Shown here: positions 31,610 through 42,060 of the stretch, piece by piece
How the letters are laid out: the number at the start of each line of letters is the position of its first letter
Numbering within the stretch: position 1 is the stretch's first letter
Assembly: GCF_002878395.1 (NCBI RefSeq)
Contig: NC_061121.1
Location: forward strand, 10,039,231-10,103,230
From: Capsicum annuum
Taxonomy: Eukaryota; Streptophyta; Magnoliopsida; Solanales; Solanaceae
Direction of reading: 5' to 3'
DNA length: 64,000 nt
Made by a program: the position numbers and the translations under genes
Notes under the pieces: generated by a model
The model's database searches: none
What the model saw: the letters and a program-made list of their open reading frames with translations, nothing else
Told to the model about the DNA's origin: nothing

Positions 31610-32160
31610 AATAATTAATAATAATAAGATGAAAAGTCATGACTTGTCACAATAATAAAAACTCACCAGCTTGATTTAATTAAGTCATTGGTTTTCACAA
31701 AAAATAATAAGAAAATAAATGATAAACACAGTAAAAAAATGACGTTAACAAAAAATGGTTATTTAATTTGAATAATTGACGTTAATATTAAATAGGCGTC
31801 ATTTTTTTTCATAGAAAATATTTTTGTTTTTGAATTTGTTTTTTAATTTATATAATAAAAAAGTCAGCAAATTTGGATTAGTGATATGATGATAATTTAA
31901 AAAAAAGATAGATTATATGTTGCAATTCATAGATTATCTGATGCAACAGGTTGTTTATTTGTTGCAACAGATGATATATCTGTTTTCACAGATGAATTAT
32001 CTGATGCAACAGATATAAAATCTGTTATCACAACTCAATAAAAATGGTTCTTGAAAATAACTAATTAATAATAATAAGATAAAAAGTCAAGACTTATCAC
32101 AAAATTGCTTAATTTAATTAAGTCATAACTTTCACCATAACCAAAAATGCAATTAATAAA
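31610..32160. repeat. AT-rich duplicated spacer with palindromic units
   Basis: The phrase AATAATAATAAGATGAAAAGTCATGACTT at 31617 recurs with changes near 32067, and AATAAATGATAAACACA occurs at 31120 and 31708, so this intergenic segment was duplicated. Palindromic units (TGATGCAACAGGTTG, GTTGCAACAGATGATATATCTG) fill 31905-32045. Confidence 0.55.
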
Positions 32161-32442
32161 TGGAGGTGAAAAGTCGCGCCTTTTTGCTTAACTCATTCAA
32201 ATTCAATTCTCTGTAAATAGGTCCCTCCTTACTCAATCGTTCATTCAATTACACTCTATTTATTTATTGCATCTTGTCTTTTATATTACTCCTTCCACCA
32301 CTTTCTCTTTCCTGACTCGGGTAAGTTTTTTTCTTTCTTTGTGTGTAAATATACCCAATTTGTAGTATACATTTTATTACATCCATATTCTTTTCTTTAC
32401 TTTTGTTTTTCCATTTTTTGTCAATTCATGTGTATTCTAGAT

Positions 32443-32632
32443 ATGGCTAATCCGGTGTGGGATATTGCTTTTCTACAAGACTCAGTGAATGAACTTCGGA
32501 TGCAGGTTCGACCTGTAATGGGAGTTGGGAGCAGTGAGAGCAAGGATGCTCCGTGAGATCCGCAGGCTGAAGAGGGCCCTACTGCTACCGATTGAAGATT
32601 GGTCGACTGACAACAACAATAATAATAATTAG
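32443..32632 (+). pseudogene. paralogue of the 30328 gene, frameshifted
   Basis: The ATG lies 2 nt after an AG acceptor; an upstream intron GTAAGT…TTCTAG (32321-32440) is plausible in the 5' UTR. The product starts MANPVWDIAFLQDSVNELRM and, as read, stops at codon 38. The +1 frame continues ARMLREIRRLKRALLLPIED WSTD and six Asn to TAG at 32632. A single-nucleotide shift near 32530 therefore separates the two halves. Restored in concept, it is a Leu/Arg-rich helix with a short Asn tail, as in the gene at 30328 but without the triplet expansion. It may be a pseudogene or contain an assembly error. No function is known to me. Confidence 0.5.
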
Positions 32633-32661
32633 ATTATTTATTTTAGTCTATATATTTTTAT

Positions 32662-33030
32662 GGGAAAATACTCAGAAAATTAACTAAAATTTGATTGGAT
32701 TTGCAGTTGAGCATACTGAACATTGCGAGGGTCCTATATCCACCTAGACTTTTTAAAGTGGATTTAATTCCCCCCCCCTCCCCCAAAATGCTATGCCCAA
32801 TTTTGGGGCTAGCGCGTGTAATACACGCTAAAATCTGATATTTACACCAGTATTTTTATCAGATGGCATGTGTAATACACGCGTCAATTTTATATTTACA
32901 CGTGTCCAAGTGGGTAAATATATGCCATTAAAATACAAAAAAAGTCTAGGGGTAATAGGAACCCCGCAAAATTTAGTATGCTCAACTACAAATCTGGTCA
33001 AAGTTCAGGTATTTTTGTGACTATTATTCC
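32662..33030. mobile_element. Mutator-type MITE, 369 bp, 9-bp TSD
   Basis: It is flanked by TATTTTTAT on both sides (32653-32661 and 33031-33039). Long diverged inverted ends: left GGATTTGCAGTTGAGCATAC… against the reverse complement of the right end, AGATTTGTAGTTGAGCATAC…; both continue to a CTAGACTTTTT block. A 9-bp TSD and long TIRs are typical of non-autonomous Mutator elements. The T-rich TSD could be partly coincidental. It contains a C-run (about 32770-32786). Confidence 0.75.
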
Positions 33031-33149
33031 TATTTTTATTTGTTTTTGTTTAGTCAAAAAAATTATGTTTGATTGGTTTTGACGTTTAAATTCAGATTTA
33101 ATTTTCATTCTGTCTGTTATCTTCTCAACAAACATGTCAACGATTAGAC

Positions 33150-33530
33150 GTAAGGAATAATTTTGAATCCAGTAGTAATAGAAAGAGTTGAACCATATTG
33201 GTTATCTGTTGGGTTTGTAGTAGGGTTGATTTGTGTTGTTCGAAATAGATTACTCATTTGTTTCAACAAATAATCAATCTGGTGCAATAAATAATAAGAC
33301 TGATGGAACAGATAATTAGTCTCATGCGACAGATAATAAGTCTGTTGCAACAGATAACTAGTTTATTGCAATAGATAACTCTTCTGTTGCAACAGAATAC
33401 CCATCTATACGATTCATGTTACGGGCACTATAGAACCATAAACATGAATCCAATATATGAGTCTTCTATTGCAATAGAATACTCTTCTGATGTAACAGAT
33501 GAGTGATCTGTTTAAATTGTGGGCACTTAT
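33150..33530. repeat. palindromic minisatellite array with perfect cores
   Basis: Includes the perfect 12-bp palindrome CTGTTGCAACAG at about 33343 and 33385, and variants (CTGGTGCAATAAAT, CTGATGGAACAGAT). A short inverted pair around 33410-33460 (TTCATGTTACGGG / CATAAACATGAATC) lies inside. Confidence 0.8.
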
Positions 33531-33539
33531 ATTGGATTC

Positions 33540-34212
33540 ATGATCAGGTTCTATCCATTGTTGGAAAAAACAGCAGTAGTTGTGTACCCAGATGACAAAT
33601 TCAACTAAAATTCATAATTTTACTTACCAAAGTCACTTATGACGTAATGCCAAAGTAGAAAGTGATGTAGGAAACAAAATTTGACCTAAGAAATTGGTCA
33701 AATAGCAGCAGTAGAGGTAACAACAACAACAACGATGGTCGACAAGAAGAAGATGAAGATGATAATGAAGTAAAGATGATGATAATGAAGCAGAAGATGA
33801 TGAATAAAGTAGCAGCAACAATGAAACAGTAATCGTGAAGAGAGAGAAAATAACAACGGATGAGAAGAGAGAGAAAAACACCTTTTTTCCTTCGTTTCTT
33901 GTTATATTTACTAACATATGGATCAAAGTATAAATTCAAAAACTTGTGGGTTATTTTCAAACTTCCCCAACTTTCTTAATCCATAATAAAGTAATCGTCA
34001 CCTACACCTCATTTTAAAACTCTTTTGTCACCTACAGCTCAAAGCCCCACTTAGTTAAAATACATTAACAAATATTTAAATATGCCGATGAAATATTAAA
34101 TTTCAATTACTTGAGATTTATCAGCTTCTGGCCAATATGTAATTTTCAAAAGTACAATATATTTTTCAGTTGCAACACTAATGCAAGTGTGAAGAAATAG
34201 ATTACCAAAATC
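33540..34212. other. no recognisable gene; purine-rich and AT-rich sequence
   Basis: 33690-33860 is rich in GAAGATGATGA-like triplets (minus-strand open frames there are low-complexity Ser/Leu). 34055-34110 repeats the ACATTAACAAATATTTAAA unit of 7.6 kb. No other structure is seen. Confidence 0.45.
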
Positions 34213-36105
34213 TTTCATGTTAAGGAGGTGGATACTCCTGGAAAGTATTTTGGCTTGATGGCAGTAGTTGGAATAAGTGAAAAATCAATCTTTGCTTATA
34301 TTCAAGATAGAGTAATCTCAAAGATGAAAAGTTGGAAGTGCACTAGTCTATCTCGATCGGGACGAGAAGTTTTACTCAAAACTGTAGTTCAATCAATTCC
34401 AACTTATGTGATGAATATGTTTTTGATTCCCAGCACCATATGTGCATCTATCGAGCGAGCAATGAATGGATTTTTATAGAAATCAGGAACAGAGGAAAAA
34501 TGGGGGATTAGGTGGATATATTGGTATAAATCTTTTATCCGTAAGGAGGATGGGGGTTTGTGTTTTCGAGAGCTCCATCACTTTAATTTTGCCATGCTCA
34601 TGAAAGCAGGTTGGAACCTATTGACTAGACCTAAGGCTCTTGTGTGTAATCTTTTTCAAGCCCGATACTACCATAAAATTAATTTTTTTTATGCAGGGCT
34701 AGGCTCCAATCCTATCTTTGGATGGCACGGCTTATGCGCAGGTTAACGAATTCTGGAACAAGGATGTCTTCAGTGTATTGGGAACGGGAATGACAACAAG
34801 AGTCAATATCGACCCATGGCTGCCGAAGGACAACTCGAGTTATGTTGAAAGTTCTAATTTTCTTGGGAGTGAGAACTGTCTTGGGATGATCTGATGGAGC
34901 AAGGTGTACGATAATGGAATTGGGAGTTGCTACGTACTCTTTTTAACGACTCTAAGATAGACGCAGTTAGATAAATCCACCTGAGTATTAGGCCCCGAGG
35001 AGATACATGGATATGGAAATGGGATACGAAGGGATTGTACTCTGTGAGGAGTGGATATCGTCTCCTTTCTAATCAAAATATAGCACCAAACCACCAGAAC
35101 CAACAACTTTGAAAGTTCATCGGGAGCATGTCATTACTTTCTAAGGTGCTTAATTTTTTCCGGAGATGTTTAAGAAATATCTTACCTACATGTGATAGCC
35201 TTATCAAGAAGAAATGTGTAGCTATTTCAATTTATCCGCGATGTTTGTAGGCTCCGGAGATTGTGAAACATTGCCTTATAGAATGCCATTTTGCAAATTA
35301 AGTAATGTTGGATTCAATCAAATTTTGGCTGGCATTGTTTAACAGGAGATTTTGTGGAATGGTTTGAGGAACAAAGAAAGAGAAATCTAAAAATGAAATT
35401 GGAGGAAGCAGTCATGATTTTGTGGAACTTATGGGAAGCTAGAAACAATCTATGTTGGAACAATAAGCAAAGTACGCCCGCTTCCACTTTATACTGTGCA
35501 AAGAAGGTGCTGGAGGAATGACAATTCGGTGGATGAGATGGTGCTGCTGCTGCTGTACATAATGTGAATACTAAATGGGAGCTACCTCCGCTTGGCACAA
35601 TCAAATGTAACACCGATGCCTCTTACGATATCCATACAACTTTGGCAGGGTAGGCATGGTTCTACGTAATCACTTAGGTCAATTCATTGCTGGAAAAACT
35701 ATGTTCCTTGGTCGTGGTTATGGCCCTTTATTGGCTGAGATCATAGGGGTACATGAGGCTCTCACTTTATTAAAGGAGCGATTGAGTACAACAAAGTTGA
35801 TTGTGGAAATTGATATTCTACTTGTGAAGCAACTCTGGAAGAAAATTTGGTCAGTTACTCTTATTTTGATTCTTTTAGTTTTTGATTGTAAAACTCTTCT
35901 CAAAGAGTTGCCATTTTTTCCTTGTCGAATATTAAGAAATCCGCGGATCGGATTGCTCATTGTCTTGCTAGAGCATCTGCTTCTATATCTAGTTTGATGG
36001 AGTGGGATACTAACCCTCTGGTTACTGATATACTCGAGTTTGATTTGAATAATACATGATGAAAAACCCATTGCAATAAATAAATAAATAAATAAAATGT
36101 GTTCA
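34213..36105 (+). mobile_element. LINE (L1-type) 3' part with RNase H domain
   Basis: Plus-strand frames give the RT thumb region GISEKSIFAYIQDRVISKMK SW, SRSGREVLLKTVVQSIPTYV, RKEDGGLCFRELHHFNFAML, then after many breaks a zf-RVT region (about 34950-35290) and an RVT_3-type RNase H: NTDAS at about 35610, MVLRNHLGQFIAG (35656), LLAEIIGVHEAL and VEIDILL, showing Asp-Glu-Asp positions. It ends after a TGA with a (AAAT)n tail (about 36083-36105), as LINE 3' tails do. The RT palm and endonuclease are missing on the 5' side. It is frameshifted and inactive. Confidence 0.85.
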
Positions 36106-36289
36106 GTCATACATTATAAACAAAAATTAGATTTTACAAATGACCGAAGGATCAAAAAAAGTTATTCTTGACAAATAAATTAATTAACAGTAAAAAGGAC
36201 GAAGGGAAATGGACCAAAAATAGCCCTCGGTTTATAAAAATGTTGGCAAACTTTAATTAGTATCAATGGAAAAAAAAAGAAGAAGATGA

Positions 36290-36612
36290 TATCAGAGTAT
36301 GCGAACACTTTTGCAACTGAAAATGGATTTGAATGATAATCTCGAAAGAATTTCCACTACAATCACCCTTGGAAGAACCATAACTGTGGCTTAACCGATT
36401 CTTGTATTCTACTCTGAACGCATTGAGTTTACGATAGTGATAGGAACATCAAAAAACTTGGATTGCTTTTTTATCACGATAAGCAAAGAGTCTTTGCCAG
36501 GAGTTCAAGTAGAACCAAGTGGAGGAGTTTCCATTGGTGTGCAAATTTGAGAACTCAAAATCTTTTTTACTTGGGTGGCGCTGCTCTCTATTGCTTTTTT
36601 CATGGAACTTTT
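36290..36612 (-). pseudogene. F-box-like fragment, part 2 (interrupted by Copia)
   Basis: The minus strand reads MKKAIESSATQVKKILSSQI, TPGKDSLLIVIKKQSKFFDV, then MVLPRVIVVEILSRLSFKSI FSCKSVRIL, the last part being an F-box (LPxDVIVEILSRLPVKS…CxCVCKxW pattern). Three stops (TGA for Trp in GST*TP, TAG in SE*NT, TAA in G*AT) make it dead. It breaks off near 36300. The N-terminal portion is not one I recognise; its continuation upstream lies at 41783-42060. Confidence 0.5.
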
Positions 36613-37087
36613 TGTTAGCATGATGTAAATATTGTATATTAATGTAATCATTTATTGTTGTATATTAGTATAATTACAAAGATTTGATTTAGTAGTTAAA
36701 GAGAATAATACTGACTTTAGTAAGAGAAGATTTCGTGGGATAGAATAGCGGATTTAGAGGGATAGAAAAGCTGATCTTTAGGGATAGGAAGACGGATCTT
36801 TAGGGATGTAATCATTGAATATTTTCTATTTAATGGCTAGACTCTCAATATTGAGAGGTATTCAGCAGAAAATTGACATGGTATCAGAGCCAGGTTAATC
36901 CCCATTTTGGGCTCTCGATCCACACGTTAGTGCCAGTTGGTCCTGGGCGTGAGGGGGGGTGTTAGAGTGTGTAAAGTCCCACAATGGTTAGGCAATGAAC
37001 TGGTAGTTTGCTTATATGGAATTGGGTAATACTCACCTCTTGAGCTAGATTTTGGGGTTAAGTTAGGCCCAAGGTCCATCCTTGACA
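36613..37087 (+). repeat. 5' LTR of the 36.6-kb Copia element (475 bp)
   Basis: TGTTAGCATGATG…TCCTTGACA, followed by primer site TGGTATCAGAGCC (37088-37100). An identical primer-site motif is embedded at 36879-36891, preceded by the same TTGACA, so the LTR seems to be a 266-bp ancestral LTR plus about 209 bp of former leader. Confidence 0.88.
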
Positions 37088-37266
37088 TGGTATCAGAGCC
37101 TTCTCTTAGCTGTCTTGTTTCATAGAGTTCATTTGTGGTTTCTTTCTAAATTTATTTTGAAAATTTTGGTTTTTGTTGATTGTTCCTCGACAATTAACAC
37201 CCAGGGCTTTGATCTTGGTCATTTTGGTTGTTCTTTTTGAGTTAGTGTTTCTAGTTTTCTTAAGTA

Positions 37267-40200
37267 TGAGTTCATATCAGTTGGAATCATTCAGTGTTCA
37301 TTTCACTGGAAAGAATTTTTCATCATGAGAGTTTCAGTTTCAGTTATTTGTCACCGAAAAAGAACTATTGAGCCATATAGATGAAGCCGATCCTGCTTCT
37401 ACTGATCCTACAAAGGTAGGTGAATAGAAGATTAAAGATTCTCGGGTGATGACATGGCTTTTAGGGTCCATTGACCCTCTTATTTTTCTAATCTCAGGCC
37501 TTACAAGACAGCTAAGGCTATGTGGGATTATTTACAAAAGGTTTACAACCAAGATAATAGTGCCCGATGCTTTCACTTAGAGTATGAAATTGCTAATTAC
37601 TCTTAAGGAGGTCTTGCTATTCAGGATTATTATTCTAGATTTCAAAACTTATAGGCTGAATTTACAGATATTGTTTATGCCAAAATACCTTCCGAATCTC
37701 TGTCTGTAATTTATCAAGTTCATGAGAAAAACAAGCGAGATCAATTTTTGATGAAGTTACACTCTAAGTTTGAGAGTGTTCACCCTAACTTGATGAATCG
37801 TGACCCGTCTCCCTCCCTGGATGTTTATTTTAAGGAATTGCTTTGTGAAGAGCAGCATTATGTCATACAAAATGCTTTCAAAAGAGGAAATGATGTCGCT
37901 GTTGCATTTGATGCTCAAGATAAAGGTATGAGTAGGGATATAAATAGAACTCAATGCTACAATTGCAAGGAATATGGACATATTTCTTGAAATTATGGAA
38001 AGAAGTTCTATAATTATTGTAAACAACAAGGACACGTTATCAAGGAGTGTCCCACACTCCCTCAGAATCGTAAGGTAAATAATTTTCATGCAGCAATAAA
38101 TGGTTCCACTCTTGAGAACTCATCTTCAGGACCTTCAGGACAAGTTCTTAGTCCTGAAATGGTACACCAAATGATCGTACCAGCCTTTTCAGCATTGGGA
38201 TTACAAGGTATTGATGTTAAATCTAATTTTTTGATTGTTGATTCTAGTGCTTCCAATCATATGACCAACTCAACAAGCATGCTAAAAAATGTTCATAAGT
38301 ATCAAGGTTTATCACAAACACAGGTTGCTAATGGTAGTAATTTACCCATTACCAAGGTTGGGGATACTGCTCCAACTTTCAAGAATGTTTTTGTTTCACC
38401 GAAGCTCTCAACTAGCCTTATTTCAGTTGGACAATTGGTTGATGAAAATTGTGATTTAAATGTCTTTCGTAATGGTTGTCTTGTGCAGGATCAGGTGTTA
38501 AGGACGATAATCGCGAAGGGTCTTAAAGTTGGAAGATTGTTTCCTATACAATTTTCCATTCCTCCTGTTATATCTTTTGCTTGTACTTCTACGGCTAATA
38601 AGACTGAGCTTTGGCATAAGCGTCTAGGACATCCAAATTCCGTTGTGTTGTCTCATTCATCAAATTCTGGTTTATTAGGAAGTAAAAATCAATTTTCCCC
38701 TACTTCATTTGATTGTTCTACTTGTAAATTAGGCAAAAGTAAATTCTTCCTTTTCCTAATTTGGGTAGTCGTGCTACAAAGTGTTTTGATGTTGTTCATA
38801 GTGATGTTTGGGGTATTTCACCAATTGTTTCTCATGCTCAGTTCAAGTACTTTGTGACATTCATAGATGATTATAGTTGATTCACATGATTGTATTCTCT
38901 TCGTACCAAATCTGAAGTATTTTCCATGTTCAAGATATTTTTTGCTTACATTGAGACTCATTTTTGTACTTGTATCAAATTATTAAGATCTGATTCTGGT
39001 GGAGAATATATGTCAAATAAATTCAAAAAATTTTTGCTTGACAAAGGAATCGTCTCACAATGCTCTTGTCCATATACACCATAATAAAATGGGATCGATG
39101 AGCGTAAAAATCATCATCTTTTAGATGTCACTCGTACTTTATTGATTGAGTCCCCTGTCCCATCTAAATATTGGGTTGAAGCTTTGTCTACTGCTGTCTA
39201 TTTAATTAATAGGCTACCATCTAAAGTGTTAAATCTTGAGTCTCCATATTTTGGTCTTTATCACAAAAATCCAAGCTATGATAATTTTCATACATTTGGT
39301 TGTATTTGTTTTGTGCATCTTTCTCCTTCTCAGCGTAATAAACTTTTTGTTCAGTCTACTAAATGTGTTTTTATGGGTTACTAGTGTTTTTATGGGTTAT
39401 AGTACTTCATAGAAAGGTTTTCTCTGTTATGATCCAAGTTCTAATAAATTTCATATTTCTAGAAATCTTGTTTTCTTTGAGAATCAGTATTTTTTCCTAC
39501 TCATGTTGAGTCATCTCCTTCTTCTCTTCTTCTTCCTACTTTGAATATTTGTCATCTTCTTCTAAGAGTGTATAACCCGGATTTGTGTACGAACATTAGC
39601 GGCAAACTTTACCCCCTCTTGATATTGATCCCCCACTTGAAACTGCACCACAACTAGAATCTGAGAATTCTTGAAGGCCTGCTCCTCTTGATCCCACTCG
39701 ACGATCTACGGGAGTATCTCGTACTCCTAATTGGTATGGGTTTTCATCTAATTTATCCACCATTTTTGTTCCAACTTGTTACTCACAAGCTTCTAAGCAT
39801 GAATGTTGGCAGAAGGCAATGGAGGAAGAACTTTTGGCTCTCAAAGAAAATGATACATAGGATATTGTTTCATGTCCTTCAAATATCCGTTCAATTGGAT
39901 GTAAATGGATTTATTCAATTAAATTTCATTGTGAAGGAACTCTTGATTGGTACAAAGCTCGGTTGGTTGTTCTTGGTAACAAGCAGGAGTATGGTGTGAA
40001 CTATGAAGAGACTTTTGCATTGGTAGCAAAAATGACGATGGTGACAACTATTATTGCCATTGCTGCTTCACAAAACTAGGCTCTTCATCAAATGGATGTC
40101 AAAAATTCTTTTCTTCATGGTGATCTCAAAGAATTTATTTATATAAAACCTCTTCCAGGTTTGTTCTCATTGCCTACATCAAATGTATGAAAGTTGAAGC

Positions 40201-41298
40201 GGTCTTTGTATAGATTAAAACAAGCTCCAGAGCTTGGTTTGACAAATTTCAGTCTACTTTGCTACAATTCTCTTTTGAGCAGAGCAACTATGACTCATCT
40301 TTGTTTCTTCAGAAAACATCCACAGGTTGTGTTCTTCTTTTGGTATATGTCGATTACATTATTATTACAAGATCTGATTCTTCACTAATCACTAGCCTGC
40401 AACAGAAACTTAAGGAATCTTTTCATATGAAAGATCTTGGTACTCTTACATATTTCTTGGGTTTGGAAGTTCATCGTGATTTATCCGGTGTGTTTCTAAA
40501 TTAACACAAATATACCCAAGATTTGATTTCTTTGGCAGTTCTTCAGGATTCCTCCTCTGTGGATACGCCATTAGAATTGAATGTAAAGTATCATCGGGAG
40601 GAAGGCGATCTTATTCCTGATCCAACTATATTTTGGCAATTAGTTGGGAGCTTAAATTACCTTACTATTACCTGGCCTGATATCTCTTTTGCAGTTCAAC
40701 AAGTTTGTTAGTTCATGCAAGCTCCCTGTCATCTTCATTTGATGGTTGTCCGTCACATCATTCGATACCTCTGAGGAACATCTAATCGTAGTTTATTCTT
40801 TCCTAGAGGTTCGCCTATTTGTCTTAATGCTTTTAGTGATTTTGATTGGGCGGCATGTTCTGACACTCGTTGTTCGGTTACGGGTTGGTGAATGTTTCTT
40901 AGAGAGTCTTTGATATCTTGGAAGAGTATGATAAAGACCGCGTGTCAAAATCTTCAACAGAGGCTGAATATCGAGCAATGTCTACTACTTGCTCCGAGCT
41001 TTTGTGGCTTAGTGGACTACTTGCTGAGATTGTATTTCCTCAATGTAATCCTACTCCTCTCCATGATGACAATACAAGTGATATTCAGATTGCTACTAAT
41101 CTGGTTTATCATAAGCGGACCAAACAAATCGAAGTAGACTGTCATTATATACTAGAAACTATAGATAAAGGTGCCATTACTCTTCGGCACGTGTCCAGTG
41201 ATCTTCAAATAGCTGATGTATTTACAAAATCAATGGCACGATAACGACATCAGTTTCTCGGTGGCAAATTGATACTTCTTGATCTACCAGCATCAATT
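37267..41298 (+). pseudogene. gag-pol of the 36.6-kb Copia element, many stops
   Basis: Order gag, protease, integrase, RT, RNase H. Gag opens MSSYQLESFSVHFTGKNFSS (37267) and has one good zinc knuckle, CYNCKEYGHISWNY-like with a TGA, and a second, YCKQQGHVIKEC (38017-38050). Protease has VDSSASNHM in place of VDSGAS (38238-38265), losing the DSG glycine. GAG-pre-integrase ELWHKRLGHPNSVVLSHSSN (38606) precedes integrase FVTFIDDYS, SDSGGEYMS (38992) and NGIDERKNHHLLDVTRTLL. RT has HQMDVKNSFLHGDL (40086) and YVDYIIITRSD (40346) where YVDD is expected. RNase H has SSTEAEYRAMSTTCSELLWL (40948) and KQIEVDCHYI. Stops and frameshifts occur throughout. Both catalytic changes alone would inactivate it. 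Confidence 0.9.
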
Positions 41299-41308
41299 TA
41301 AGAGGGGA

Positions 41309-41782
41309 TGTTAGCATGATGTAAATATTGTATATTAATGTAATCATATATTGTTTTATATTAGTGTAATTACATAGATTTGATTTAGTAGTTAAAGAGA
41401 ATAATAGTGACTTTAGTAAGAGCAGATTTGGTGGGATAGAATAGTGGATTTAGAGGGATAGAAAAGCTGATCTTTATGGATAGGAAGACGAATCTATAGG
41501 GATGTAATCATTGAATATTTTCTATTTAATGACAAGACTCTCAATATTGAGAGACACTGAACAGAAAATTGACATGGTATCAGAGCCAGGTTCATCCTCA
41601 TTTCAGGCTCCCGGTCCACATGCCAGTGCCAGTTGGGCCTGGGCGTAAGGGGGGTATTAGAGTGGGTAAAGTCCCACAATGGTTGGAGAATGAACTGGTA
41701 GTTTGCTTATATGGACTTGTGTAATCCTAACCTTTTGAGCTAGCTTTTGGGGTTGAGTTAAGCCCAAGGTCCATTATTGACA
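41309..41782 (+). repeat. 3' LTR of the 36.6-kb Copia element (474 bp)
   Basis: Preceded by the polypurine tract AGAGGGGA. It carries the embedded primer-site motif TGGTATCAGAGCC at 41575-41587 and ends ATTATTGACA at the TSD, which proves the longer boundary is the one used at insertion. Confidence 0.9.
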
Positions 41783-42060
41783 CTTTTTCTCTATCTTTAG
41801 AGTCAGGCAGGATAATATTGCTGGTCCAAGTAAAGCAGCATGATTATGTTCTTGGCAACCTTACTGTAATATAATACTCGTCCTGTTGCTTCTCCGTCTG
41901 CTGGAAATTTGTTTTCCAAGTTCCTCCAAAGCACGTACTTTTTCTCAACCGAGAGATTGGTTGATGTAACATATACGCTAAGGGCATCCACAACAACTGA
42001 ATAGTTTTTAGGGAGAAACACTTCATTCAAAGGCATTATAAGTAGCTTCTGATACTACTT
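41783..42060 (-). pseudogene. fragment upstream of the F-box-like piece (part 1)
   Basis: The minus strand from 42036 reads MPLNEVFLPKNYSVVVDALS, then VTSTNLSVEKKYVLWRNLEN KFPADGE. It has no family I recognise. It stops at about 41806 and abuts the Copia insertion; across the insertion the minus strand continues as the F-box-like piece at 36612. It may be 5' flank or an unrelated coding fragment. Confidence 0.35.

Larger units (their letters stand above)
36613..41782 (+). mobile_element. Copia LTR retrotransposon, 5.17 kb, TSD CTTTT
   Basis: Flanked by CTTTT (36608-36612 and 41783-41787). LTRs 36613-37087 and 41309-41782 start TGTTAGCATGATG and end ATTGACA or CTTGACA; the first 266 bp show roughly 15-20 differences, so this is not a recent insertion. 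The LTR contains an internal ATGGTATCAGAGCC (36878 and 41574), identical to the primer site that follows the 5' LTR at 37087. It lies in an F-box-like fragment. Confidence 0.92.

Noticed and set aside
33633..33960. Ser/Leu-rich minus-strand frames as secreted proteins
   Set aside because: They translate a GAAGATGATGA-type low-complexity stretch in two frames at once.
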